The notes under the pieces were generated by a model. It was not told where the DNA came from. It made no database searches and was given only the letters and a program-made list of their open reading frames with translations. This document shows, piece after piece, positions 7,554 to 16,045 of a stretch of 64,000 bases of DNA. Source of the stretch: Methylobacterium gnaphalii (GTDB taxonomy: Bacteria; Pseudomonadota; Alphaproteobacteria; Rhizobiales; Beijerinckiaceae); NCBI RefSeq assembly GCF_007992215.1, contig NZ_BJZV01000001.1, positions 186,001 to 250,000 on the forward strand. Direction: 5' to 3'. Within the stretch, counting starts at the first letter, position 1; every line of letters begins with the position of its first letter. A program made the translations under genes and the position numbers.

Positions 7554-9008
7554 TCAGACGGGCAGCGCGGGAGGAGCATCGTCACCGAGCGCGACGATCT
7601 TGCCGGGGTTCATAAGGTCGTGCGGATCGAGCGCGGCCTTCAGGTGCCGCATCAGGTCGAGCCCGACCGGGTCGGCGTAGAGCGCGAGCTCCTCGCGCTT
7701 GATCAGGCCGACGCCGTGCTCCGCCGCGATGGATCCGCCCATGCTCGACACGATGTCGTGGACGATCCGGTTGAAGCGGCTCCACTCGGCCAGATAAGCG
7801 GCCTTGTCCATGCCGACGGGCTGGGACAGATTGAAATGGATGTTGCCGTCGCCGGCATGGCCGAAGGCGCAGACGCGCAGGCCTGGCATTTCCCGCTCGC
7901 AGGCTTCGGTCGCTTGTTCGAGAAAGTCGGCGAGGCGCGACAGCGGCACCGAGACGTCATGCTTGATCGAGCCGCCCTCGGCTTTCTGCACATCGGACAG
8001 GTGCTCGCGCAGGGACCAGAGACCGGTGTTTTGGGCTTCGCTCGTGCCGATGGTCGCGTCTTCGATGAGGCCGTCCTCAATGGCGCTGCCGAGCAGACCT
8101 TCGAGTTCGGAGGCGGTGTCGGCATCCGGCCGGGTCGAGGACAGCTCGACGAGGGCATAGACCGCGTGATCGCCCGCAAGAGGCCTGACCGCGCCGGGCA
8201 CATGCTTCAGCACGATCTCCAGTCCGAAGCGCGGGAGCACCTCAAAGGCAGTGAGGTCGCGGTCAGCGGCGCGGCTCATGCGCTGAAACAGCCCCACCGC
8301 CGTGCGGAAGGAGGGCAGCCCGACGAAACCGACACTGCGCGAGACCGGCTTCGGAAACAGCTTCAGCACGGCCGCCGTGATGATGCCGAGGGTGCCCTCC
8401 GACCCGATGAACAGGTGCTTGAGGTCGTAGCCGGCATTGTTCTTCCGCAGGGCCTTCAGGCCGTTCCAGATACGGCCGTCGGCGAGCACGACTTCGAGCC
8501 CCAGCACGAGGTCACGAGCATTGCCGTAGGCGAGCACGGCCGTGCCGCCGGCATTGGTGGCGAGGCTGCCGCCGATTCGCGCAGAGCCCTCCGAGGCATA
8601 GGAGAGGGGAAACAGCATGCCGGCTTCATCGGCCGCCGCCTGTACGTCGGCAAGGATCACCCCGGCTTCGACGGTGATCGCCGCATCGCCTGGATCCACC
8701 GAGCGGACGCGGTTCAGCCGCGCCAGCGACAGCACGACGCCGCCATAGGGCACGCCCCCGCCCGTGAGCCCGGTATTGCCGCCCTGCGCGACGATCGGCA
8801 CACCAGCCTCGGCACAGGCGCGAACAGTCGCTGCGACCTCCTCGGTGCTGCCCGGCCTGACCACGGCGAGCGCCGTGCCCCGGTAGAGGCCTCGTGACTC
8901 CACGAGTGCCGGTGCGATGTCGTCCGGCTCCGTCAGGACATGCCGGTCGCCGAGCCGTTCGCGCAACGTCGCGAGAAGGACGTGTGTGGTGTCCTGGGAC
9001 AGGGGCAT
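7554..9008 (-). CDS. FAD-linked oxidase (D-2-hydroxyglutarate / D-lactate dehydrogenase type)
   Basis: The 484-residue flavoprotein has an N-terminal FAD_binding_4 domain (VAQGGNTGLTGGGVPYGG, then SEGSARIGGSLATNAGG) and a C-terminal FAD-oxidase domain with the metal-binding block FGHAGDGNIHFNL and AAEHGVG. It should oxidise a D-2-hydroxyacid and pass electrons to an acceptor. Residues and length fit D-2-hydroxyglutarate or D-lactate dehydrogenases rather than GlcD. The ATG at 9008 begins just before the first conserved segment; an open frame continues upstream over the divergent gene but has no family similarity. It is divergently oriented to the FAH-family gene. Confidence 0.85.
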   Translation of the reverse strand: MPLSQDTTHVLLATLRERLGDRHVLTEPDDIAPALVESRGLYRGTALAVVRPGSTEEVAATVRACAEAGVPIVAQGGNTGLTGGGVPYGGVVLSLARLNRVRSVDPGDAAITVEAGVILADVQAAADEAGMLFPLSYASEGSARIGGSLATNAGGTAVLAYGNARDLVLGLEVVLADGRIWNGLKALRKNNAGYDLKHLFIGSEGTLGIITAAVLKLFPKPVSRSVGFVGLPSFRTAVGLFQRMSRAADRDLTAFEVLPRFGLEIVLKHVPGAVRPLAGDHAVYALVELSSTRPDADTASELEGLLGSAIEDGLIEDATIGTSEAQNTGLWSLREHLSDVQKAEGGSIKHDVSVPLSRLADFLEQATEACEREMPGLRVCAFGHAGDGNIHFNLSQPVGMDKAAYLAEWSRFNRIVHDIVSSMGGSIAAEHGVGLIKREELALYADPVGLDLMRHLKAALDPHDLMNPGKIVALGDDAPPALPV

Positions 9009-9104
9009 GGTGTGGTGCGAGATGATGACCGGCTGTCGAAGACGCTCTACATAGCAGGAGGCCCCGGCCTTTGAAGGACGCGCGGCCATGCAAAGGCCGC
9101 GACC

Positions 9105-9803
9105 ATGCTCTCCGTGATCCCCAATCCGCCCCGTATCGTTTTGCCGATCGTCGGAAGTGAGGACACGTTTCCCGTTCGTCGCGTCTATTGCGTCGGCCGC
9201 AACTATGGGGCGCATGCGCGCGAGATGGGCGCTGACCCGGACCGGGAGGCGCCGTTCTTCTTTCTGAAACCGGCCGATGCCCTGCAGGTGATCCCCTACG
9301 GCATGGTCACCGATCACCCCTATCCGCCGCGCACGGAAAAATACCATTTCGAGGTCGAGCTGGTGGCCGCCCTCGGCCAGGGCGGCCGCGATATCCCCGA
9401 GGCGGACGCACTGTCCCATGTCTACGGCTACGCGATCGGCCTCGATATGACGCGGCGCGACCTGCAGGACGAGGCCAAGCGCATGTCGCGGCCCTGGGAT
9501 ATGGGCAAGGCAGCCGATGCCTCCGGCCCGATCGGACCGCTGCATCCCGTCTCCGCGATCGGCCACCCGGCGAAGGGGGCGATCACCCTGTCGGTCGACG
9601 GTCAGCAGCGGCAGAGCGGCGATCTCTCGGAGATGATCCAGTCGGTGGCCGAACAGATCGCGCTGCTCTCGACCTATTTCGAGATCCATCCCGGCGACCT
9701 GATCTTTACGGGAACGCCGTCCGGCGTTGGCGCGGTCTCACGCGGCGAGACGATGACCGCCGCGATCGAGGGGTTGGGGAAGATCGACCTAAAGGTGGTG
9801 TGA
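9105..9803 (+). CDS. Fumarylacetoacetate hydrolase-family protein (fumarylpyruvate hydrolase-like)
   Basis: The 232-residue protein carries YCVGRNYGAHAREMG, the metal ligands FEVELV (Glu-x-Glu) and GLDMTRRDLQ, and the C-terminal FTGTPSGVGAV. This set is typical of the small FAH family that cleaves C-C bonds in acylpyruvates such as fumarylpyruvate, or acts as oxaloacetate decarboxylase. No other gentisate genes are nearby, so the exact substrate is open. It starts about 100 bases from the divergent FAD-linked oxidase, suggesting shared control. Confidence 0.85.
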   Translation: MLSVIPNPPRIVLPIVGSEDTFPVRRVYCVGRNYGAHAREMGADPDREAPFFFLKPADALQVIPYGMVTDHPYPPRTEKYHFEVELVAALGQGGRDIPEADALSHVYGYAIGLDMTRRDLQDEAKRMSRPWDMGKAADASGPIGPLHPVSAIGHPAKGAITLSVDGQQRQSGDLSEMIQSVAEQIALLSTYFEIHPGDLIFTGTPSGVGAVSRGETMTAAIEGLGKIDLKVV

Positions 9804-9858
9804 GCCTGCAGCCTTCGGCCATGGGGAATGCCCCGCCCCATCTCACGCGAAGCCCAAC

Positions 9859-10335
9859 ATGGCCCTGAACCTCGATCTGCCGTTCCTGCGCCAGCTCGCC
9901 CACGGCGCTGCCATGCTGACTCGCGGCATGACGCTTGGCGTGCGCGGTATTGCCATCGATGGTGAGAACCGCGTCTGCCTTGTGCGGCACACCTATGTTC
10001 GTGGCTGGTATCTGCCCGGCGGCGGCATCGAGCCCGGTGAGACGGCTGCCGCCGCGATGGCCCGCGAGTTCCGCGAGGAAGCCGAGCTGATCGTCGATCC
10101 GGCCGTTCCGCTGCACCTGCACGGATTTCTCCTCAACGCGCGCCAGTGGCGGCGCGACCACATCGCGCTCTTCGTCGCGCCTGCCTTCACTCTAGCGCGG
10201 GTCAAGACGCCCGACCGCGAGATTGCGGAATGCGGCTTCTTCCCGCTCGACTCTCTGCCGACGGACACCACCCGCGGCACCCGCGCCCGGCTCGACGAGA
10301 TCCGCGAGGGCCGGGCGCCGAACGGGTACTGGTAG
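9859..10335 (+). CDS. Nudix hydrolase
   Basis: The 158-residue protein has a Nudix box at about residues 50-73: GGGIEPGETAAAAMA followed by REFREEAEL. The Glu residues that bind Mg2+ are present, but the usual Gly before the last hydrophobic position is replaced by Glu. The N-terminal amphipathic stretch and RGWYLPGG are common in this family of housecleaning NDP-X hydrolases. It lies 55 bases after the FAH-family gene on the same strand. Confidence 0.85.
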   Translation: MALNLDLPFLRQLAHGAAMLTRGMTLGVRGIAIDGENRVCLVRHTYVRGWYLPGGGIEPGETAAAAMAREFREEAELIVDPAVPLHLHGFLLNARQWRRDHIALFVAPAFTLARVKTPDREIAECGFFPLDSLPTDTTRGTRARLDEIREGRAPNGYW

Positions 10336-10439
10336 CGCGAACTCCCTGCAGCGGCTCTGCGCCAACCTGCGGCGCCTTGGCCTCCTCCGGAACTCGCGAT
10401 TTGACCTGCCGTTGCCTCTGGTCAGTGTGGAGGCGTCCC

Positions 10440-12743
10440 GTGGGAGAACCGAAGATCGAAGCCTACGAGGATCCGGCGGGCGGCTGGGGCTCGGCGAAGT
10501 CGCTGGTCGAAATCCTCACGCGCGAGGAGATCCCGGTCTCCGGCGCCGCGATGCTGATGAAGCAGAATAAGCCCACCGGCTTCATGTGCGTGTCGTGTGC
10601 CTGGGCCAAGCCCGCCAAGCCCAACACCTTCGAGTATTGCGAGAACGGCGCCAAGGCGACGGCCTGGGAGCAGACGCGCAAGCGAGTCGGGCCGGATTTC
10701 TTCCAGCGCCACACCGTCACCGAACTGCTCGGCTGGAGCGATTACGACCTCGAAGAAAAGGGCCGCATCACACATCCCCTCCGTTACGATCCCGAGAGCG
10801 ACCGCTACCTTGCGGTCTCGTGGCAGGACGCCTTCGCCGAGATCGGACGCGAGTTGCGTGCGCTCGAGCCGAAGTCAGTCGTATTCTACGCCTCGGGCCG
10901 GGCCTCGCTCGAAACCTCGTACATGTACGGGCTGCTGGCGCGGATGTACGGCAACAACAACCTGCCCGATTCCTCCAACATGTGCCACGAGGCGACCTCG
11001 ACGGCACTGCCGCAGTCGATCGGTGTTCCCGTAGGCACCACGGTGCTGGAGGATTTCGAGACCACCGATCTCATCCTTTTCTTCGGACAGAACGTCGGCT
11101 CAAATTCGCCGCGGATGCTTCATCCGCTCCAGGACGCCCGGCGGCGCGGCGTTCCGATCATTACCTTCAACCCGCTGCGCGAGCGCGGACTGGAGCGGTT
11201 CACCAACCCGCAAGCGCCGCTGGAGATGGTGACCCATTCTTCCACCCGGATTTCGACGCAGTATCACCAGCTCAAGGCGGGTGGCGACATCGCTGCCATT
11301 ACCGGAATGTGCAAGGCGCTCATCGCCGCCGATCGCGATGCAAAGGCCACGGGCCGCAAGCGGGTCCTCGACCACGCTTTCATCTCCGAGCACACGCATG
11401 GCTTCTCGGAGTTCGTCGGCTACTGCGACGCGCAGGACTGGTCGGTGCTTGAACGGCGCTCTGGCCTGAAACGCGCAGATCTGGAGGCCGCTGCCGCGGT
11501 CTATGCGCGAGCGGAGCGCACCATTGGCATCTACGGAATGGGTCTGACCCAGCACCGCAAGGGCACCGAGACGGTGCAGATGTTCGTCAACCTGATGCTG
11601 CTGCGTGGCAATATCGGTAAGCCGGGCGCTGGCATCTGCCCGGTGCGCGGTCATTCCAACGTGCAGGGCCAGCGCACCGTCGGCATTACCGAGAAGCCGG
11701 AGCTGGTGCCGCTCGATCGGCTCAAGGAGCAATACGGGTTCGAGCCCCCCCGCGAGAAGGGTTTGAACACGGTCGAGGCCTGCGAGGGCATCCTCTCCGG
11801 CGACGTGAAGGCATTCGTATCGCTCGGCGGCAATTTCGTGCGCGCCATCCCCGACACCGAGCGGATGGAGGAGGCTTGGCGGCGCCAGCGACTGACCGTG
11901 CAGATCTCGACCAAGCTCAACCGCTCACACCTCGTCCACGGCGAGGTCAGCTACATCCTGCCTTGCCTCGGCCGCATCGAGATCGACGAGCAGGCGAGCG
12001 GACCGCAGGCGGTGTCCATGGAGGATTCCACCGCGCATTTTCACGGCTCGCGGGGTGTCGCCACGCCGATCGGCGATCAGGTGCGCTCGGAGCCTTGGAT
12101 CGTCGCCGCGCTCGCCAAAGCGGTGCTGCCACCCAATCCGAGCATCGACTGGAATGCCTGGGTCGGGAACTACGCGAAGGTGCGCGACGCCATCGAGGCG
12201 ACCTATCCAGACCTGTTCAAGGATTTCAACGCGCACCTGTTCGAGCCGGGGGGCATGCGCAAGCCCCTGCCGGCGCGCGACCGCCAATGGAAGACCAAGA
12301 CCGGCAAGGCGAATTTCATCGTACCGGCAGGCCTCAACGAGGATCCCGACATGCCGGCGCGGGGCCCGGAGGTCCTCGACCTCATCACCCTGCGCTCGAA
12401 CGACCAGTTCAACACGACGGTCTACGGTTACCACGACCGCTTCCGCGGCGTGAAAGGCACGCGGCAGATCCTGTTCATGAACGAGGCCGACATCGCACGT
12501 TTCGACCTCGCGGATGGCGAGAGCGTCGATGTCGCCACCGAGGCCAGCGACGATCACGTTCGCGTGGTGAAGGGGTTGAGGGTCGTGAAGTACGACATCC
12601 CCGAGGGCAACTGCGCCGGCTATTACCCTGAGCTGAACGTGCTCATCCCTCTCTGGCACCACGATGAGCAGGCCAAGACCCCGGCCGCGAAGGCGATTCC
12701 CGTTCGTGTCACCAAGGCCGGCCGATCCGTGGGCACGAATTGA
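10440..12743 (+). CDS. FdhF/YdeP-family molybdopterin oxidoreductase (formate dehydrogenase-like)
   Basis: The 767-residue protein has CVSCAWAKPAKPNTFEYC near the N-terminus (a likely Fe-S site), a molybdopterin oxidoreductase domain, and a C-terminal dinucleotide-binding domain (RSNDQFNTTVYGYHDRFRG). Cys182 in SSNMCHEATST is the likely metal ligand in place of selenocysteine. The start GTG at 10440 is set by GGAGG at 10429-10433 and gives the family's usual length. YdeP relatives include an acid-stress protein in E. coli. As I recall, the fourth formate dehydrogenase of Methylobacterium extorquens (fdh4A) is of this type, so formate oxidation is a reasonable guess. No electron-transfer subunit is adjacent; the next gene encodes a sigma-1.1-like protein. 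Confidence 0.85.
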   Translation: MGEPKIEAYEDPAGGWGSAKSLVEILTREEIPVSGAAMLMKQNKPTGFMCVSCAWAKPAKPNTFEYCENGAKATAWEQTRKRVGPDFFQRHTVTELLGWSDYDLEEKGRITHPLRYDPESDRYLAVSWQDAFAEIGRELRALEPKSVVFYASGRASLETSYMYGLLARMYGNNNLPDSSNMCHEATSTALPQSIGVPVGTTVLEDFETTDLILFFGQNVGSNSPRMLHPLQDARRRGVPIITFNPLRERGLERFTNPQAPLEMVTHSSTRISTQYHQLKAGGDIAAITGMCKALIAADRDAKATGRKRVLDHAFISEHTHGFSEFVGYCDAQDWSVLERRSGLKRADLEAAAAVYARAERTIGIYGMGLTQHRKGTETVQMFVNLMLLRGNIGKPGAGICPVRGHSNVQGQRTVGITEKPELVPLDRLKEQYGFEPPREKGLNTVEACEGILSGDVKAFVSLGGNFVRAIPDTERMEEAWRRQRLTVQISTKLNRSHLVHGEVSYILPCLGRIEIDEQASGPQAVSMEDSTAHFHGSRGVATPIGDQVRSEPWIVAALAKAVLPPNPSIDWNAWVGNYAKVRDAIEATYPDLFKDFNAHLFEPGGMRKPLPARDRQWKTKTGKANFIVPAGLNEDPDMPARGPEVLDLITLRSNDQFNTTVYGYHDRFRGVKGTRQILFMNEADIARFDLADGESVDVATEASDDHVRVVKGLRVVKYDIPEGNCAGYYPELNVLIPLWHHDEQAKTPAAKAIPVRVTKAGRSVGTN

Positions 12744-12801
12744 CGGAGTCGGAACGACGCGCAGCCCTCGACGTGGGCGGCGCGCTTTCCATATTCGAAG
12801 C

Positions 12802-13107
12802 ATGGACCGGAAGGATACGGACCCCAACGACGCTGCCTATGCCCGACGTCAGGCGGTGATCGACCGCATGCTGCAAGATGCGCTCGCCAGCACGACGCGT
12901 CATGCACTGCCGAGCCACGACGCCCTGCCGGCCGATATTCGCCGCACCGTCGACCGCCTGCTCGCCAAGGCCGATGCCGAGCGCCGCACCGCCCTGACCT
13001 ACGACGATCTCGAAGAAGCGCTTCCCCCGCGTGACATCACCGCCGAGGATCTCGAAGCGATTTTCTGGGTGCTGGCGGAGTATGGAATCGAGGTGGAGGA
13101 AGGCTAG
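12802..13107 (+). CDS. Stand-alone sigma-factor region 1.1-like protein
   Basis: The 101-residue acidic, helical protein has a C-terminal half (LTYDDLEEALPPRDITAEDLEAI, with the tail VLAEYGIEV; quoted in two pieces) that looks like region 1.1 of primary sigma factors. It has no region 2, 3 or 4. In sigma-70, region 1.1 keeps the DNA-binding parts masked and occupies the polymerase channel. A free copy could mimic this, but that is inference. It starts 58 bases after the oxidoreductase stop and is probably co-transcribed. The ribosome site is weak. Confidence 0.72.
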   Translation: MDRKDTDPNDAAYARRQAVIDRMLQDALASTTRHALPSHDALPADIRRTVDRLLAKADAERRTALTYDDLEEALPPRDITAEDLEAIFWVLAEYGIEVEEG

Positions 13108-13245
13108 AGTTTCAAGGCTCAGCTGCTTTGCAATGCAGCGTCTGGCATAAACCTCGCCACCTCCTGAAAACCTCTCTATAAGCCGCGCTTTCCGCGCGGG
13201 CATATCGCTCGCGCCGATGCACGAAGAGGTGTGCGGAGTACCGTC

Positions 13246-14628
13246 ATGGCCGAGCGTTGGACCCCGAAGAGCTGGCGTAACCTGCCGATCCAGCAGGTGC
13301 CGTCCTATCCGGATGCCGCCGCCCTCCAGGCCGTCGAGGCTCAGATCGCGAGCTTTCCGCCGCTCGTTTTTGCAGGCGAGGCCCGCAAGCTGAAGGCGCA
13401 GCTCGCGCGCGTCGCCGCGGGCGAGGCCTTCCTGCTTCAGGGCGGAGACTGCGCCGAGAGCTTCGACGAGCACTCCGCCGACAACATCCGCGATTTCTTC
13501 CGCGTCTTCCTGCAGATGGCGATGGTGCTCACCTTCGCTGGCGGCTCGCCAGTGGTGAAGGTCGGGCGCATCGCAGGCCAGTTCGCCAAGCCGCGCTCCT
13601 CGCCGACCGAAACGATGGATGGCGTCGCGCTGCCGAGCTACCGCGGCGACATCGTCAACGGCATCGGCTTCACCGAGGAGGCGCGCATCCCGGATCCGCG
13701 CCGCCAACTCGAGGCCTACCGGCAATCGGCGGCGACGCTGAATCTGCTGCGCGCCTTCGCCACCGGCGGCTACGCCAATCTCGAGAACGCGCATCGCTGG
13801 ATGCTCGGATTCGTGAAGGACAGCCCGCAATCCTCGCGCTACGCGGACGTGGCCAGCCGGATGTCGGATGCGCTCGACTTCATGCGGGCGATCGGCATCA
13901 ATCCGGAGACGCACCAGGAGGTGCGCACCACGGACTTCTTCACGAGCCACGAGGCCCTGCTTCTCGGTTACGAGGAGGCGCTGACCCGCGTCGATTCCAC
14001 GAGCGGCGACTGGTACGCCACATCCGGTCACATGCTCTGGATCGGCGACCGCACCCGCCAGCCGGACCACGCGCATATCGAGTATGCCCGCGGCATCAAG
14101 AACCCGATCGGCCTCAAATGCGGGCCGTCAATGACGGCCGAAGGTCTCCTCGGCCTCATTGACCAGCTCAATCCGGAGAACGAGGCCGGCCGGCTCTCGC
14201 TGATCTGCCGCTTCGGCGCCGAGAAGGTGGGCGAACACCTGCCGAACCTGATCCGGGCGGTGGAGCGGGAAGGCCGCACCGTAGCTTGGATCTGCGATCC
14301 GATGCACGGCAACACAATTTCGGCCGGCCGTTACAAGACGCGTCCGTTCGAGCGGGTGATGCAGGAAATCGAGGCGTTCTTCGGCGTGCACCGCGCCGAG
14401 GGCACGATTGCCGGCGGCATCCATCTCGAGATGACCGGCAAGGACGTCACGGAATGCACGGGCGGTGCCCGCGCCCTGACGGCTGACGACCTGCAGGACC
14501 GCTACCACACCTATTGCGACCCCCGCCTCAACGCGGAGCAGGCGCTGGAGGTAGCCTTCCTGACGGCGGAACTGGTCAAGCGCGAGCGAGCCGAGATCGA
14601 GCGGCCACGTCTCGACGCTGCCGAGTAA
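13246..14628 (+). CDS. Class II 3-deoxy-7-phosphoheptulonate (DAHP) synthase
   Basis: The 460-residue enzyme condenses phosphoenolpyruvate and erythrose 4-phosphate, the first step of the shikimate pathway. Class II (plant/mycobacterial type) signatures are clear: [13 protein letters not shown] near the start, [11 protein letters not shown] with the metal-binding Cys, [14 protein letters not shown], and the late [10 protein letters not shown] and [12 protein letters not shown] 13246 is preferred because GGAG lies eight bases upstream; an in-frame GTG at 13231 would add five residues. A hairpin follows the stop. Confidence 0.93.
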   Translation: MAERWTPKSWRNLPIQQVPSYPDAAALQAVEAQIASFPPLVFAGEARKLKAQLARVAAGEAFLLQGGDCAESFDEHSADNIRDFFRVFLQMAMVLTFAGGSPVVKVGRIAGQFAKPRSSPTETMDGVALPSYRGDIVNGIGFTEEARIPDPRRQLEAYRQSAATLNLLRAFATGGYANLENAHRWMLGFVKDSPQSSRYADVASRMSDALDFMRAIGINPETHQEVRTTDFFTSHEALLLGYEEALTRVDSTSGDWYATSGHMLWIGDRTRQPDHAHIEYARGIKNPIGLKCGPSMTAEGLLGLIDQLNPENEAGRLSLICRFGAEKVGEHLPNLIRAVEREGRTVAWICDPMHGNTISAGRYKTRPFERVMQEIEAFFGVHRAEGTIAGGIHLEMTGKDVTECTGGARALTADDLQDRYHTYCDPRLNAEQALEVAFLTAELVKRERAEIERPRLDAAE

Positions 14629-14643
14629 AGCGACAGAGTTAAG

Positions 14644-14671
14644 CGGCGTGGACCTCTACAGGTCCGCGCCG
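14644..14671. terminator. Bidirectional hairpin between convergent genes
   Basis: A 12-bp stem (one G-T pair) closes a four-base loop (CTAC) between the DAHP synthase stop and the 28-residue gene. No clear T-run follows on either strand, so it may slow or process transcripts rather than be a classical terminator. Confidence 0.5.
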
Positions 14672-14684
14672 TCTGCAGCTGCTT

Positions 14685-14771
14685 TCAGTGCAGCCAGGGT
14701 GTGAAGAAGTAGATCAACAGGATCACCGGCAGCGGGATCCCGATCAGCCAAAGAAGACCGCCTTTCAACAT
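14685..14771 (-). CDS. 28-residue single-span membrane microprotein
   Basis: The reading frame encodes MLKGGLLWLIGIPLPVILL followed by IYFFTPWLH. An AGGAG sits eight bases before the ATG at 14771. The whole product is one hydrophobic helix with a Pro kink and aromatic end, typical of small membrane proteins in stress or transporter control. Upstream in-frame codons back to 14945 would add a non-conserved basic leader lacking a good ribosome site, so the short form is preferred. Proteins of this kind are common in Alphaproteobacteria but have no assigned function. Confidence 0.7.
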   Translation of the reverse strand: MLKGGLLWLIGIPLPVILLIYFFTPWLH

Positions 14772-14866
14772 CTCAAGAACTCCTGACGAAATTGCACCGG
14801 ATAACGGGCAGGCGCAGGTTTTCGTTCCTGAGCTTTCTGCAAAGCTGTTGCCGGTCAGAGCCGGCG

Positions 14867-16000
14867 TCATTTGCCGGGCGTCTCCGGTTTCGCGTCTCCA
14901 GGCTTGGACGTTCGGGCGGAGCAGATCCCTTTCAGCGCCTGCCAATCCTCGTTCGAGAGAATGCCGGTGTCCGGTCGCCGCGCGCCGGCGAGACGCCGGA
15001 TCGTGGCGGCGCGCTCCTTGGTGTAGGGATGGCTACGCAGGAAGCCCGTCGGCGAGCCCTCCTTCTCGGCATCCTTGTCGATGCGCTCCAGGATCGTGGC
15101 GAGGGCGGCGCCGTCGCCGCCCGCCCGCAACATCATCGCGACACCGTAGGCATCCGCCGCCCGCTCGGCATTGCGGGAATAGCCGGCCGCGATCGCCGCT
15201 TGGCCGACGCCGACAATCACCGTCGAGCCCGTGAGGTCGCCGAGGATCAGGCTGAGCAGGAAGGAGACGCCGCCGGCCGTGATCACGGACTGTGTCGGAT
15301 CGCGATGGGCGACGTGGCCGATTTCGTGGGCGAGCACGCCGGCGAACTCGTCGGGCGTGTTGGCCTTCTCGATCAGATCCGAGAGCACGATCACCCGCGC
15401 GCCGGGCAAGGTCAGCGCATTGGCCATCGTGTGCCGACGGACGCTGACCACCAGGGGGCCCGGTAGGACGGCGCCCTCGGTCATCCGGGTGACCAGTCGG
15501 TCGAGCACCGCCTTCCCGGCCGCGCCGTCGCAGAGCGGCGGATCGCCGAGAAGCGACACGACCTGCCCGTCGACGGCGGCTCCGAAGCGCGTCTCCACCT
15601 CCTGCGGCACAAGCGGTGCGATGATGGCGGCGGCGGCGGGCACGCCGTAGATCGCGACGAGCAGCACGGAGATGCCCGCAGCGATCGACCAGAGCACGAG
15701 GCGCAGCATGCCGCCGCGTCCCTCGTCATCGATGCGCAGATCGGGGCATCGTGCCTCGATCCCAAGGGACAGGGCCTCGTCGGTGAACTCGACCCGGGTC
15801 GGGCTGCCGGCGAGGGCGAGCCGCATCGTCGGCGGTTCCGTTTCGCTGGCGCGGATGTCGTAGAGGCGCCAATCCTCGCGAATGCCGCTGCCCGTGATCT
15901 CGAGCCGGCTGCCGAGGCGCAGGGTGACCGGATGCGGCCGGGCGCTGAGCCCGTCGAAGAACGTGCCGGTCGCGACGATCGTCGCGGGCGGCGGGCTCAT
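14867..16000 (-). CDS. M48-family membrane metallopeptidase
   Basis: This 377-residue protein has an N-terminal soluble domain of about 95 residues, a membrane span at about residues 100-120, and an M48 zinc peptidase domain with HEIGH at 225-229 and a third ligand Glu near residue 279 (SRNAERAAD). It resembles HtpX/YcaL-type quality-control proteases at the inner membrane. Its start is 45 bases downstream of the DUF898 gene stop on the same strand, a pairing seen in many Proteobacteria, which suggests one operon. Confidence 0.87.
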   Translation of the reverse strand: MSPPPATIVATGTFFDGLSARPHPVTLRLGSRLEITGSGIREDWRLYDIRASETEPPTMRLALAGSPTRVEFTDEALSLGIEARCPDLRIDDEGRGGMLRLVLWSIAAGISVLLVAIYGVPAAAAIIAPLVPQEVETRFGAAVDGQVVSLLGDPPLCDGAAGKAVLDRLVTRMTEGAVLPGPLVVSVRRHTMANALTLPGARVIVLSDLIEKANTPDEFAGVLAHEIGHVAHRDPTQSVITAGGVSFLLSLILGDLTGSTVIVGVGQAAIAAGYSRNAERAADAYGVAMMLRAGGDGAALATILERIDKDAEKEGSPTGFLRSHPYTKERAATIRRLAGARRPDTGILSNEDWQALKGICSARTSKPGDAKPETPGK

Positions 16001-16045
16001 CGGTGACGGACCGGACCGGTCCGGGCGCTCGACGCTGGCCAGGGC

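Noticed and set aside
9009..9689. Upstream extension of the FAD-linked oxidase
   Set aside because: The extra 227 codons lie opposite the FAH-family gene and show no FAD-oxidase similarity.
10146..10439. N-terminal extension of the FdhF/YdeP gene
   Set aside because: It overlaps the Nudix gene, is not family-like, and ignores GGAGG before GTG 10440.
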